Positions 1-21,510 of a DNA stretch of 64,000 nucleotides are shown piece after piece (positions within the stretch are counted from its first letter, which is position 1; the number at the start of each line of letters is the position of its first letter). The notes under the pieces were generated by a model. The model made no database searches and was not told the DNA's origin. It saw nothing but the letters and a program-made list of their open reading frames with translations. Source of the DNA: Trissonchulus latispiculum. Lineage: Eukaryota > Nematoda > Enoplea > Enoplida > Ironidae. Location: assembly GCA_030248195.1 (NCBI GenBank), contig JASAND010020402.1, positions 33,033 to 97,032 on the forward strand. The letters are read 5' to 3'. Position numbers and translations under genes: made by a program.

Positions 1-229
1 GAGGGGGATTTTTTAATTTCGCTCTGTAGCTTTCAGGAGATGGGCCCAAACTTTGCATTTTTTCACCTGTTTTCACGAAAAGTTTCCAAGTCCCACTTTT
101 ACTAGAAATGGCCTAAAAGTCACCAAAAAGCCTAAAAGCCACGTTGGGGTGGTACCCATATATAGTAAATCGGGGTCGCTGAAAACGATGCGCATACTGC
201 GGAGGTCGGTGGATGTGACCCCTGACCCA
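1..229. repeat. edge of satellite region with inverted satellite module
   Basis: About bases 125-225, read on the minus strand, match the 155-bp satellite unit that ends near 8100. Both carry a stretch reading GTCACATC, then TTCAGCGACCCCGATTTACT, then ATATGGGTACCACCCC. The rest of this edge is not recognised. The module is in the opposite orientation to the 7.3-8.1 kb array. Confidence 0.7.
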
Positions 230-1362
230 CAGCGCCCACCCACAGTGGGTCCGGTGTGGGTCAAAAATGAAAGTCTTCAAAAGTGGTCAAGTTTGGTATC
301 AAATGAAAGCCCTTGGCGAGGCGATCAACTTTTGTCATTATGCCACCCACAAAAAGTGGCCCCACCAACCTGTGATTGGGTGCCCCACCCACAGTGGGTC
401 CGGTGTGGGTCAAAAATGAAAGTCTTCAAAAGTGGTCAAGTTTGGTATCAAATGAAAGCCCTTGGCGAGGCGATCAACTTTTGTCATTATGCCACCCACA
501 AAAAGTGGCCCCACCAACCTGTGGGTGGGTGCCCCACCCACAGTGGGTCCGGTGTGGGTCAAAAATGAAAGTCTTCAAAAGTGGTCAAGTTTGGTGTCAA
601 ATGAAAGGCCTTGGTGAGGCGATCAACTTTTGTCATTATACCACCTCCAAAAAGTGGCCCCACCGAACTGTGGGTGGGTGCCCCACCTACAGTGGGCCGG
701 TGTGGGTCAAAAATGAAAGTCTTCAAAAGTGGTCAAGTTTGGCATCAAATGAAAGCCCTTGGCGAGGCGATCAACTTTTGTCATTATACCACCTCCAAAA
801 AGTGGCCCCACCGACCTGTGAGTGGGTGCCCCACCCACAGTGGGCCCGGTGTGGGTCAAAAATGAAAGTCTTCAAAAGTGGTCAAGTTTGGCATCAAATG
901 AAAGCCCTTGGCGAGGCGATCAACTTTTGTCATTATACCACCTCCAAAAAGTGGCCCCACCGACCTGTGGGTGGGTGCCCCACCCACAGTGGGCCCGGTG
1001 TGGGTCAAAAATGAAAGTCTTCAAAAGTGGTCAAGTTTGGTATCAAATGAAAGCCCTTGGCGAGGCGATCAACTTTTGTCATTATGCCACCCACACAAAG
1101 TGGCCCCACCGACCTGTGGGTGGGTGCCCCACCCACAGAGGGTCCGGTGTGGGTCAAAAATGAAAGTCTTCAAAAGTGGTCAAGTTTGGTGTCAAATGAA
1201 AGGCCTTGGTGAGGCGATCAACTTTTGTCATTATACCACCCCCAAAAAGTGGCCCCACCGACCTGTGGGTGGGTGCCCCACCCACAGTGGGTCCGGTGTG
1301 GGTCAAAAATGAAAGTCTTCAAAAGTGGTCAAGTTTGGCATCAAATGAAAGCCCTTGGCTAT
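230..1362 (+). repeat. 149-bp tandem satellite, about 7.5 copies
   Basis: The motif ATGAAAGTCTTCAAAAG recurs at 267, 416, 565, 713, 862, 1011, 1160 and 1309, giving a period of 149 bp with one 148-bp step. Copies are highly similar. The unit has a self-complementary part (GGGTGGGTGCCCCACCCAC) and an AT-rich part containing CAAGTTTGGTATCAAATGAA. Because 149 is not a multiple of three, long open frames through the array are artefacts of repetition, not genes. The array ends abruptly at about 1362, shortly before a foldback transposon. Confidence 0.95.
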
Positions 1363-1434
1363 TGCATTTTTCAAACTCCTTATCTGCGTCAGTTCACTGC
1401 TGGAAAGGGAACCTTTAAAATGACAGAAGGACAA

Positions 1435-2110
1435 GCAATAAAAATGCTCCTCCGGAGCATGAAAAAGTAATATGGGTAGTTGTGAGGTTGTAAAATCAAG
1501 AGAGGACTAGTCTTAAAAATGCTTAATATGGGGCTAGGTTCAAAAAAAGAAGAGGACTAGGTTGTGGGCGAATTAATATGGGCACAGCTTCGCCGAGCAA
1601 CCCATATTCGCGGGCTTTCACGCTTCGTCATGGCGATTGCCATATACAAAGCAATTAATGTCAGTCAATAATTACAATTCCAGCAGTTATATATACGTAA
1701 ACTATATAGTATATAATTTGGTTGTGCTGGACTACGACAAGCAACTAGAAAGAACCAAAGCTATGATTGTAACGCTAACGGTTGAATAGAAATAGAAGAT
1801 CGTCGGAGAGTGTCCTGATCCTGAAGTTATTGTTGCAATATATACTTTTCTTATAAATGGTTAAAACGCTCAGTAGATAAATATTAAGAGTTTATCGAAA
1901 GAAATGTTTGCTTTCACTAAAACTAGTTTATCATAGTCGTATATTATTTACGTGCCGTAACTAAATCTGAACACTGGTACGTATAAAAATATATAACTTT
2001 TTCAGTCCGCGAATATGGGTTGCTCGGCGAAGCTGTGCCCATATTAATTCGCCCACAACCTAGTCCTCTTCTTTTTTGAACCTAGCCCCATATTAAGCAT
2101 TTTTAAGACT
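1435..2110. mobile_element. non-autonomous foldback element (family 1, copy 1)
   Basis: Bases 1509-1613 and 2007-2110 are nearly perfect inverted copies of about 105 bp, both containing CGAATATGGGTTGCTCGGCG or its complement. The left side extends outward to about 1435 with AAAATGCTCC and GCATGAAAAAG, motifs shared with the outer ends of the element at 5337-6084. The right outer end is missing, so this copy looks truncated. No transposase frame is present, and no target duplication was found. Confidence 0.8.
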
Positions 2111-2353
2111 CTTTAAGACTTTTTAAGACTGAATCCATGAAATTCCTGACACTTTGAGGATTTTACAGAAATCCATGGGTTCACAATATATTGTTGTTGA
2201 CGATAATATATTGAAATGTTGATATGTTTACATTTGTCTATATAAGCATTATGTAGCTGTGCATATAAGCAGTAAGCATTTTTCAGTATGAAAACAGGGA
2301 AATTTTGAATATAGCTAAGCCACTGGCGAGCGGATCCAGGAGATGGTAACGGG

Positions 2354-3486
2354 CAGAGATGAAACCGGGTCACTATTTACTGACCCGGTGACCCGGTCGA
2401 CCCCTGACCCGGTGACCCGGTGACCCGGTATTTTTAAAAATTCAGGTTTAAGCTTGGAAAAATTAAAATTCTTTATAGTTGGGTGCTGTGGGTGTTTTTG
2501 ATCTTTTTAGACATTTTTGGCTTCTAAAATAAGAAGTTGGGCAAAAGTTTTGCTTTCCTTAAAGCAACTTTGGGTAGTAAATATTGTAAGTATTAAACTG
2601 CATTAAAACTGAATTAAAACTTATGAAGTGAACTACATAACTTGTTGAATCAGTTTGGAACAAAAGACTCTGACAAAGTTTAGCACATCATTCAAAATCA
2701 AACAATTTAATTCTAATTAAAACACGTTTGTATTTCATTATTACAGTATTAAAATATTTTATTTGAGACTTTCACTCAGAGTAGATTCTTTAGAATTATT
2801 CTTCCTTATGGCTAGGATTTGGAAATATATATATGCCACAAATAAAATCAAACCAAAATCCACTAGTCCCTAAATATATTCATAACAATTAGGAAAAATC
2901 CAAACCAAAACTCAAAGTGAGTGAAACTTTGCCGAGATTTTCCTACTTACCCGAATTTGAAATCCACGTAGTCTGACCCCTCTCCCCACTCCAAAATGTG
3001 ATAGCAGCTGTGCACCTACATTCGCCATACATTATGTCACCTACATTTGATCGGGCATGGAAAATCTCAGATTTTAAAATACAGATTTTGGACTCTCAGG
3101 AGTCAGGTCCATCGGTCCATGTACTAATTTTCATTTTTCTAGTTAAAATCCAAGGAAATCATTGCTTCAAAACTAGATCCAAGCTTCACAGGGAAGTACA
3201 AATATTATGACGACAGGACAGCGACAAGCATTTAATAAAACTGGACTATTAAGTGTAGTATATATTTATTCCATTGCTAGTTTTTGAACTATTGAAGTTT
3301 TCAGGTGGTAAAAACTGGTGAAAATTTTGAAAAATATTCTTTAACAGTCAAAAACTTCACCACAACCAAAAATACCGGGTCAAGACCGGGTCAGAGCTCC
3401 TGACCCGGTGACCCGGTGACCCGGTCAATATAGTGACCCGAACTGACCCGGTGACCCGGTGACCCGGTGACCCGGTTTCATCTCTG
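2354..3486. mobile_element. non-autonomous hAT transposon with GACCCGGT minisatellite ends
   Basis: The element starts CAGAGATGAAACCGGGTCA and ends with the complement (CATCTCTG), the hAT-type terminus. It is flanked by a perfect 8-bp direct repeat GTAACGGG at 2346-2353 and 3487-3494, the target-duplication length of hAT elements. Just inside each end is a run of 9-bp GACCCGGTG repeats (2373-2430 and 3377-3478). The centre is AT-rich and has no transposase frame, so it would have to be moved by an enzyme made elsewhere. Confidence 0.9.
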
Positions 3487-3494
3487 GTAACGGG

Positions 3495-4052
3495 GCTTGC
3501 CCCTTCCCCAGCGGGGGTTTGTCGGGCGGAGCCTCCCAAAAATTCAAGAAATTTTTTGTTTTTTATGCGTTCTACAAAACGTTTTGCGTTTTAGGCGTCT
3601 GTATTATCGCACTGCGTTACGTTTGTATTCTTATGGCAATATCGGATTTTTAGAAAAGTTTTTTGCGTTAATCGTTCCTCAAAAATCTTCCGTTTTTCAT
3701 TTTGTACACAATGCAAACTTTCACCTATATATTGCAATATTATATTATATATATTGCTTAATATTTTCCACACTGCTTTCTCAACTGCGGTTTTACATTT
3801 GAATTTCCAGGAAATTGGAAATAAAAGTTGGAAGTTCCCATAAACACTCTTTCCCTTCCTCACAAAATGCATCTACAAACCACCCAGACCCAGCCCCCCC
3901 TCCCGACCACCCCAAAATGGTGTATATACCCCTTTATGGTTAGCAATTTGTGGTCAGAAAGATGAAAGCTACACTAACGTTTCTAACTTCTTTTGTTCTT
4001 TTGTCTATTTTTGGAATCAGACAGTTATAGATAGGCTATTCTTTACGCACTT
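3495..4052. other. no recognisable feature
   Basis: AT-rich unique-looking DNA with a short C-rich stretch near 3890-3915. The open frames on both strands here are short, overlap each other and match nothing I recognise. Confidence 0.5.
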
Positions 4053-5033
4053 TATATATATATGTTATGTGCAATATTGAAAAGCGTGCAATTTTGAAAT
4101 TGCACGATGTTTTCGTGCAATTTTGAAATTGCATGGTCATATCGTGCAATTTTAGAATTGCACGGAAACTGCCGTGCAATTTCGAAATACAAAATTTCAA
4201 CCCTCTGGTTTTATTTAATTGTATAAATGATAGCTCTAAAAAAGAAAATTTGCACCATTTGTGGATTTCTTGAATTCATTTGTAGTGTCTTCCAGTTTTT
4301 TTAGCTTTTCATTATAAATTCTTAATTCATTGTTCCTGGTAATTGCGTCTTACCAAAATAAGAAATATTTTAATCATAGTTAAAGATTTACAAGTATATA
4401 ATTAGAATCTTTCGTTATATAATTCGTTCTGTATGAAGCTTTTACACTAAAATTTCATTAATTTGACAGGATTTTTAGTTTCTTTTCTGATAAAATTTTT
4501 TAATAAAATTAACCAACATTTCAAAACCATTGAAGATTTTGCCTGGACTGAAGATTCCATCTTTGGATTTACATGTGTCAAATCTGTCACAAGTTTTTCA
4601 AAATAATTTTTAGAAGATTTGAATATGATTTATCAGTCATTTTAGTTTAAATCACAAAGCATACAAAATCAAATCATCATACTTGACACTATTGTTTTAC
4701 ATACTATGATTCGGATTTTTATATTGATGTTGATTTTTGTTGGGAACAGTAAACAGCAGGAACACTTACTCAACTTTTAACCAAAAGTTAAACCTTGTTA
4801 AAGTAAATTAATTTGCTAAATGTACAAATGGTGCAAATTTTCGTGTTGAGAGTTAACATTTATACAAACAAATTAAACCAAAGGCTTGAAATTTTGTATT
4901 TGAATATTGCACGGTTTTGCCCGTGCAATTTTAAAATTGCACGATAAGGCCATGCAATTTCAAAATTGCACGGAAACATCGCGCAATTTCAAAATTGCAC
5001 CCTCTTCAATATTGCACGTAACATATACGTATA
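4053..5033. mobile_element. inverted-repeat element built from 20-bp palindromes
   Basis: Arms of about 200 bp (4053-4265 and 4825-5033) are inverted copies of each other. Each arm carries three to four imperfect palindromes of the form GTGCAATTTTGAAATTGCAC, for example at 4086-4105 and 4143-4162 on the left and three between 4920 and 5000 on the right. The roughly 560-bp centre is AT-rich with no coding potential. Superfamily is unclear because AT-rich flanks hide any target duplication. Confidence 0.85.
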
Positions 5034-5336
5034 CCTAAAAGTTTTCTCTAAAATCTTTTCTTTTCTCTAAAATCAGAAGCATCACAGGCTGTCAAAACCA
5101 GCGATTAGAGGAGCAAAAGAAAGCATAGATAAACCATGACGAGATCGTGGACGGTCAAACGACCTGTTCAGGTTCAGATGAAGAAATTTGTAACTTTAAC
5201 CCAATGTCATAGTCATAGTCTTAGATTAAAAGTTTTCCTAAACATTGAAGATTTTAGTTCGAATTTTCATAGCCTGTGTATCAATTTTTTGTACTTCTTG
5301 TATATATCTAGAAACTCCGTAGTATGCATAAATGTC
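5034..5336. other. no recognisable feature
   Basis: Unique-looking AT-rich spacer between two inverted-repeat elements. Confidence 0.4.
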
Positions 5337-6084
5337 ACAAGTAGGAAAAATGCTCCTTGCAGTCGCATGAAAAAGTTAATATGAGCTATCATGGCCAACA
5401 TTTAAACGTGCTAAGGACAAGATTTAAAATGTTTAATATGAGCCAACATCTAAATAAGTAGAGGACAAGATGTAACATGAGCCGCTACGTTTCTCTTGGG
5501 CTCATATTGACGCTCACTTTGGTTACGCCTGTGTCCGTACGTGTCCTCTGAACAGACATTTTTAAACCTAGCCAGAAAAGACTGAATATTAATACTAGCG
5601 CATATATGCGTTTTAAGCAAAAATCAGAATTGCCTGATTTTTCAACTTCGCTTCAAAACATTTGTTTGTTTTTCGACGTTGCTTCTAGATCTCACAATAC
5701 GTATGTAACAAAAGCAACCAATATAAACCAAAATAAGGCAATAAAAATTAGAACTGTCACAGACGATATATATATATATATATACTTACCTAGTGAGATT
5801 TCATCCAGCCGTACCATCATTGCATATGCAAACCATTCTAACCTTTTGACTTTCTGAAGAAAGCCTTTGTATATACAAAATATATTAGCCATTTCATTTG
5901 CGTCAATATGAGCCCAAGAGAAACGTAGCGGCTCATGTTAGACGTTTACATCTTGTCCTCTACCTATTTAGATGTTGGCTCATATTAAACATTTTAAATC
6001 TTGTCCTTAGCACGTTTAAATGTTGGCCATGATAGCTCATATTAACTTTTTCATGAGACTGCAAGGAGCATTTTTCCTACTTGT
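5337..6084. mobile_element. non-autonomous foldback element (family 1, copy 2)
   Basis: Inverted arms of about 180 bp (5337-5513 and 5900-6084) begin ACAAGTAGGAAAAATGCTCC and end inside at GGGCTCATATTGACGC. The arm layout (AAAATGCTCC, GCATGAAAAAG, repeated TTAATATG) matches the element at 1435-2110, so the two belong to one family. The centre contains a short TA run at about 5766-5784. No transposase and no clear target duplication were seen. The right end lies at the start of the satellite at 6.09 kb. Confidence 0.85.
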
Positions 6085-6089
6085 CCTAA

Positions 6090-7334
6090 TCCAATTTTTG
6101 GTAGCGTAAGGTTCGCAAGAGTATGCGTCCTTTCCATTGAAACGAGTACAGTCGATTTATTGTATATGCCCCAACCACACCGCCGAAAAACGCTGTTCCA
6201 GGGGGTTTGACCCGTGGTCAATAGGCCAGCTAGACCGTAGTGACCAGTGGTCACTTCCGTCGGTTTCGAAAATATGCCCATTGAAACGAGCATAGTCGAT
6301 TTACTTATATGCCCCCAACCAAAACGCCGAAAATCGCTGTTTTAGGGGGTTTGGCCAGTGGTCAATAGGCCACCTAGAACAGTGGTCACTTCTGTCGGTT
6401 TCGAAAATATACCCATTGAAACGAGTATAGTCGATATATTCTATAGGCCTCCAACCAAAACGCCGAAAAACGCTGTTTTAGGGGGTTTGACCAGTGGTCA
6501 ATAGGCCACCTAGACCGTAGTGACCAGTGGTCACTTCCGTCGGTTTCGACAATACGCCCATTGAAACGAGCGTAGTCGACTTACTATATATGCCCCCAAA
6601 CAAAACGTCGAAAAACGAAGTTTTAGGGGGTTTGACCAGTGGTCAATAGGCCACCTAGACCAGTGGTCACTTCCGTCGGTTTCGAAAATATGCCCATTGA
6701 AACGAGCATAGTCGATTTTCTATATAAGCCCACAACCAAAACGCCGAAAAACGAAGTTTAAGGGGGTTTGACCAGTGGTCAATAGGCCACCTATACCGTA
6801 GTGACCAGTGGCCACTTCCGTCGGTTTCGACAGTGCGCCCATTGAAACGAGCATAGTCGATTTACTCTATCTGCCCCCAACCAAAACGCCGAAAAACGCT
6901 GTTTTAGGGGGTTTGACCAGTGGTCAATAGGCCACCTAGACCGTAGTGACCAGTGGTCACTTCCGTCGGTTTCGAGAATATGCCCATTGAAACGAGCATA
7001 GTTGATTTACTATATATGACTCCAACCAAAACGCCGAAAAACGGTGTTTTAGGGGGTTTGACCAGTGGTCAATAGGCCACCTAGACCGTAGTGACCAGTG
7101 GTCACTTCCGTCGGTTTCGACAATACGCCCATTGAAACGAGCATAGTCGATTTACTATATATGACTCCAATCAAAACGCCGAAAAACGCTGTTTTAGGGG
7201 GTTTGACCAGTGGTCAATAGGCCACCTAGACCGTAGTGACCAGTGGTCACTTCCGTCGGTTTCGAGAATATGCCCATTGAAACGAGCATAGTCGATTTAT
7301 TATATATGCCCCCAGCCAAAACGCCGAAAATAGC
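6090..7334 (+). repeat. about 145-bp satellite, type A
   Basis: The core CGGTTTCG recurs at 6261, 6395, 6541, 6677, 6822, 6967, 7112 and 7257. The period is 145-146 bp, or 134-136 bp in units lacking a short piece (ACCGTAGTG). Each unit holds two near-palindromes GACCAGTGGTC about 30 bp apart, then CCATTGAAACGAGCATAGTC and an AT-rich TATATATGCCCCCAA stretch. Confidence 0.95.
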
Positions 7335-8110
7335 TGTTGTTGGGGACTTTTCCCAACTTTGACCCTGGGCGAGGAACCACGGGCTCCATGCAGCCCGAGG
7401 GTCACATCCGTCGGTTTCGTTGATATGCTCATCGTGTTCAGCGACCCCGATTTACTATCTATAGGCACCACCAAAACACCAAAAACAGCTGTTTTTGGGG
7501 ACTTTTCCCAACTTTGACCCTGGGCGAGGAACCACGGGCGCCATACCGCATGAGGGTCACATCCGTCGGTTTCGGTGATATGTTCATCGTGTTCAGCGAC
7601 CCCGATTTACTATATATAGGCACCACCAAAAGACCAAAAATAGCCGTTTTTAGGGACTTTTCCCAACTTTGACCCTGGGCGAGGAACCACGGGCTCCATG
7701 CAGCCCGAGGGTCACATCCGTCGGTTTCGTCGATATGCTCATCGTGTTCAGCGACCCCGATTTACTATATATAGGCACCACCAAAAGACCAAAAATAGCT
7801 GTTTTTGGGGACTTTTCCCAACTTTGACCCTGGGCGAGGAACCACGGGCGCCATACAGCATGAGGGTCACATCCGTCGGTTTCGGCGATATGCTCATCGT
7901 GTTCAGCGACCCCGAGTTACTATATATAGGCACCACCAAAAGACCAAAAATAGCCGTTTTTAGGGACTTTTCCCAACTTTGACCCTGGGCGAGGAACCAC
8001 GGGCGCCATGCAGCCCGAGGGTCACATCTGTCGGTTTCGGCGATATGCTCATCGTGTTCAGCGACCCCGATTTACTGTATATGGGTACCACCCCGAGGCC
8101 GAAAAACGCT
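7335..8110 (+). repeat. 155-bp satellite, type B
   Basis: CGGTTTCG recurs at 7412, 7567, 7722, 7877 and 8032, exactly 155 bp apart. Units share with type A the core ATCCGTCGGTTTCG and the GATTTACTATATATAGGC end. The palindrome part is replaced by GGGACTTTTCCCAACTTTGA and GGCGAGGAACCACGGGC. The switch from A to B occurs once, at about 7335. The last unit continues into ATATGGGTACCACCCC, the same boundary module as at 125-225 on the other strand. Confidence 0.95.
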
Positions 8111-9024
8111 GTTTTTGCCCCTTTTTAGACTATTTTCAAATTTTCGGACTTAGAATTTTTCAGCTTGAAGGTGTCCAAAAACGCTATTTTTCCCATTTTT
8201 GACCATCTATAAAAATCGAACCAAATCGAAATTCGAAAAAAAAACATAAACTTGCTAAGTACAATTGCCTAGATAATCAAAAAATAGTATAGAAAAATTT
8301 TTCCTATGGGCCGTTCGAAAAATCGAGTTAACACAAAATTGGAAAAAACATGCTGAATACAGAGAAAAAACCCCACTTTCAAACCAGTAAGAGAAAGTCG
8401 ATTTTTTCAAAGTTCATTTTTTCCGGGCAAGTTTGGTATCATTCGAAAGCTCTTGGCCTGGAGATTTCAAAAATGTAAATATTAGCTCTTAATTCCTTCC
8501 CATTAATTAGTTATGCCTAATTAGCACTTTCCAAATCCGCAAAGTGCCTTTATAGCCTCCCCCATGATTATAGTGGTTTCTTTTATTTCGAATACATTTT
8601 GCTTTGGAAAAGTGTATTTCTAACGCAACGCGTGCACTTTTCTAATTTAAACCTGAGTAAATCACGCTGGGTTAGTATTGGATTTTAGTTTATTGCAGCA
8701 GCGTGATTTTCTCCGCAGCAGCGTGATTTTCTCCGCGGCCGCCCAACCCCGATGCCGCGTCCACATACAACCGTGTATTACATCTACCACGGAAAAACTG
8801 GTGCTTGCAAGCGGCCAAGCCGTGGTAGGGTTAGTAGACATTTATATATACGTACGTATGTATAAAAATTATTATACATACATAGTATATATAATTACAC
8901 AGACGCTGGAAGTTAGGTGGCCATGGAATTTGAGTCACAGTCAACGCAAGAATTTTGAAATCACAAAGTCACGTGATTTTACTCTGATATAAAAGTTTGG
9001 CATGGAAGGGACTATTGTCCCTGT
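8111..9024. other. spacer with motif copy and small duplication
   Basis: Bases about 8428-8462 contain CAAGTTTGGTATCATTCGAA followed by AGCTCTTGG, the same motif as in the 149-bp satellite and the 51-52 kb palindrome. Bases 8697-8735 are a direct duplication of GCAGCAGCGTGATTTTCTCC. No gene is recognised. Confidence 0.6.
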
Positions 9025-9680
9025 AGTGCACGTCCCCGCATAAACTTTTGAAGCTGCGGTTCAAATTTCAACAACTTTTGCTTAAAAACACTTAAATGGA
9101 ATGAAACGATCTCTTCGGGAAGATAATTCCAGACAGTAGAAACTCTATAAAAAACGAGTTACCAGTACGTGACTTTCTGCAAACCTTAGGTCGAATAGAC
9201 AGGCTATGTTTGCCCTTCGTTCCAACGTCAACAGAATAAGTAAAGCATTCGTTAAAGCTACAATAAAAGATATTATATATAACATTATGCATCAAATGTA
9301 AATCAGGGGGGGGGGGAACAATAACCGCCTCATTTCAAGAGATCTGCATTGCTCTAGACGCGGAGGCCACAAGCTACAAGACGTTGCTTCTAGCTTAGGG
9401 CCGACAAGCCATTTAAACGTTTCGTAAAGGCTCTCTGCACACTCTCAATAGCGTCTATATCTTTCAAAAGTGATGGAGACCAAATCGGTGTACAATATTC
9501 AAGAAGTGAACTTACATAGGTCACAAATAGTTTTACTAAGATTTCCGTATTTTTGTACGAAAACTGTTGAAAATAATACCGATACGTTGATTTGCTTTCA
9601 CTTTTAGCTGACTAATATGCTTTGTAAATGTCAAATCATTTGAGATCATTATTCCCAAATCTTGAATACAGTCTACGCAG
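9025..9680 (-). pseudogene. non-LTR retrotransposon reverse transcriptase, 3' fragment
   Basis: Read on the minus strand in several frames, this region gives the sequence typical of the end of a CR1/Jockey-type LINE reverse transcriptase. In order these are a DLGIMISNDLTFTKHISQ segment near 9660, SLLEYCTPIWSP near 9500, IESVQRAFTKRLNG near 9440, and STVWNYLPEEIVS near 9110. Stop codons and frameshifts separate the pieces, so it is dead. The conserved polymerase core and endonuclease are absent, as expected for a 5'-truncated copy. Exact clade cannot be fixed by eye. Confidence 0.85.
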
Positions 9681-9822
9681 CGCTCCTGAAATCCTGAAAT
9701 CCTGAAATAAAAAGAAAACTCTGCGTCATAGTAACTGTCTGGTCCTGTCTTTGTTTTCTCAGTTAGCTTATGAGAAACTGGTATTCTAAGTTTCGGCTTC
9801 GGTTAGGTTTGCATGGTAGTAT

Positions 9823-10192
9823 CAAGAGTACATAATACATAAAGAGTATGACAGCTGTCATACTCTATGTATTATAAGTCTTATACATCCTCTGCACGCT
9901 AACGGCTGACCCAACCCGAAAATTGTACCCTTCGCTTAAAAAAATTTGGCCGCTATGCATGTGTTCTAAAGCTCGTAACATACACTAAACTCGCGCCGTA
10001 GTCCTTGTGTTTTGGAGCTCTAACACACAAGCATAGAGCGAGTGAGCGTACCCCCGTTTCTACTGGGTACCAGTTTGTGTGGGGGATCACTGGGGTCCAA
10101 TTTGCGGGGTGAGGGTCAGCCGTTAGCGTGCAGAGATGTGGCAAGCTGATAATGCATAGAGTATGCCAGCTCTTATGCATTATGTACTCTTG
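9823..10192. mobile_element. foldback element, CAAGAGTACATA family copy 1
   Basis: Starts CAAGAGTACATAATACATA and ends with the complement TATGTACTCTTG. The arms also share AACGGCTGACC (left) and GGGTCAGCCGTTAGC (right). Only GTAT is duplicated on both sides, a weak target-duplication candidate. Three relatives occur at 15018, 42950 and 63126. Confidence 0.85.
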
Positions 10193-11675
10193 GTATAACA
10201 ACCTCGTATAGAACTGTTATGTTGTGCACTGAGCATGACAACAGTATCTCTGTGCTGAGTATGAGTCTGCAATGATACTTACTTCTTGCACATACGAGGC
10301 ACGAGGCTTTCTTTTTATCTTGGTCTGTGTAACACCTCTCCCTGTATCTGTTTAACTTAGGAAAATTGAAATAAAGACCATGGCAGACCTCCTAACCTGT
10401 ATCAATACCTTACTTAGTTTGTGCCTATATATAAAGCTCACTCGAAGTTCAAATATATATAGGAAACTCTTTTCGTGCTCAATTGCCTTTCCAGTAATCC
10501 TAGCCTAGGTTTGATCTATATACCTTTGTCGTATATACATAGAGAGAGCACTTCTGATATATAGTCCTTCATGCGAAGCATTATCATAATATACAACATT
10601 AAGCTTATGCCTAAATCCGTAGAATCCATAGCCGTTATAAGTTATAGCTTTAATGGCCTGAGCGTATGTTTAAGCTGGCTCTGTCTGGCGCTTGATTGAT
10701 GCTGCTAAATTTAGATATCTGTATAATTTTTTCTGAGTTCTTTCTATTATTGGTTTTATTAAGCTGAGATATAAGCTGAGCTTAAATCTTCGGCAACTAT
10801 TTCATCTCCATGCCCAGTGCTTTTTTAGTACGTATCCATCCACGTACTTTCTACACATAAAGCTGTGCCGGTCTGAACTGAAGTCCCAGTCTAACTCTTG
10901 CGTCCCTTATAATTCATTCATAATAAATGTAGTCACTGATTGCACTATAGTTGCCCACCATGGTTTCTCCAGGAGGAAAAATTGTACGTTTTTTACGAAA
11001 ACGTTTAATCTGATGATATTTCAACAAGTCAGCCTTATATATACACTCCGCTGATTATACTCAGTTCCAGTATTGATCGAAGTTTGTTTTTGATAAGTGA
11101 AATTAAAGATATGTATGATCAACTCGCTTTCTTTGAGTGCCTATTTCTGTGAATTACACATATTCTTAGCGAAAATAAATGGAGAAAATCGCTCTCTTCA
11201 ATTTTGAGAAGGGGAAAGTCAAAACTGAGAGGGGATCAAGATGAATTCCAGTTAATCAGGAAATTTTGACTGAAATTCTAGGAACTACATATACGTATTG
11301 AAGCTTTCGAAAAAGTTTTCAAATCAGATTTGTTCAGGTCAGGGTGTTTTCTGCAGGACCCCCTTCGAAATTGACCCCCCATCCAAATCTCCCTTATTTT
11401 TTTGCCCCCCCCCCCACCTGGATTTTCGCCATTCCCGAAAACAATCCCAAAACCCTGTTGCTTTTTGGTCACAGGGCTGCACACCAAAACGTGGAACTAC
11501 CTCCCCCTGAACAGCCTTCGCTTACACTTGAATTTATTTTTATACTTTACAGTAAGTAGGCAAGTACTGCGGAGAAGCAGTCTTCAGTTTTTGGGAATAT
11601 TTTCAACCATGTATGTATATATCCTATATGCGGTTTTAGTTGTTTATTTTGTTGATTTATTTTATTTGGTTTCAG
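10193..11675. other. region upstream of the first visible kinase exon
   Basis: No exon encoding the expected 30-40 residue N-terminus of a PKA catalytic subunit was recognised here, so promoter and first exon(s) are unplaced. A degenerate C-rich repeat at about 11340-11520, with an ATTGACCCCCCATCC stretch, resembles one at about 17400-17480 inside the gene. Confidence 0.5.

Positions 11676-21510
<9,835 letters not shown>

Noticed and set aside
53..1470. Overlapping long open frames of up to 212 codons
   Set aside because: They follow the 149-bp satellite; the same peptide recurs in different frames because the unit is not a multiple of three. No gene.
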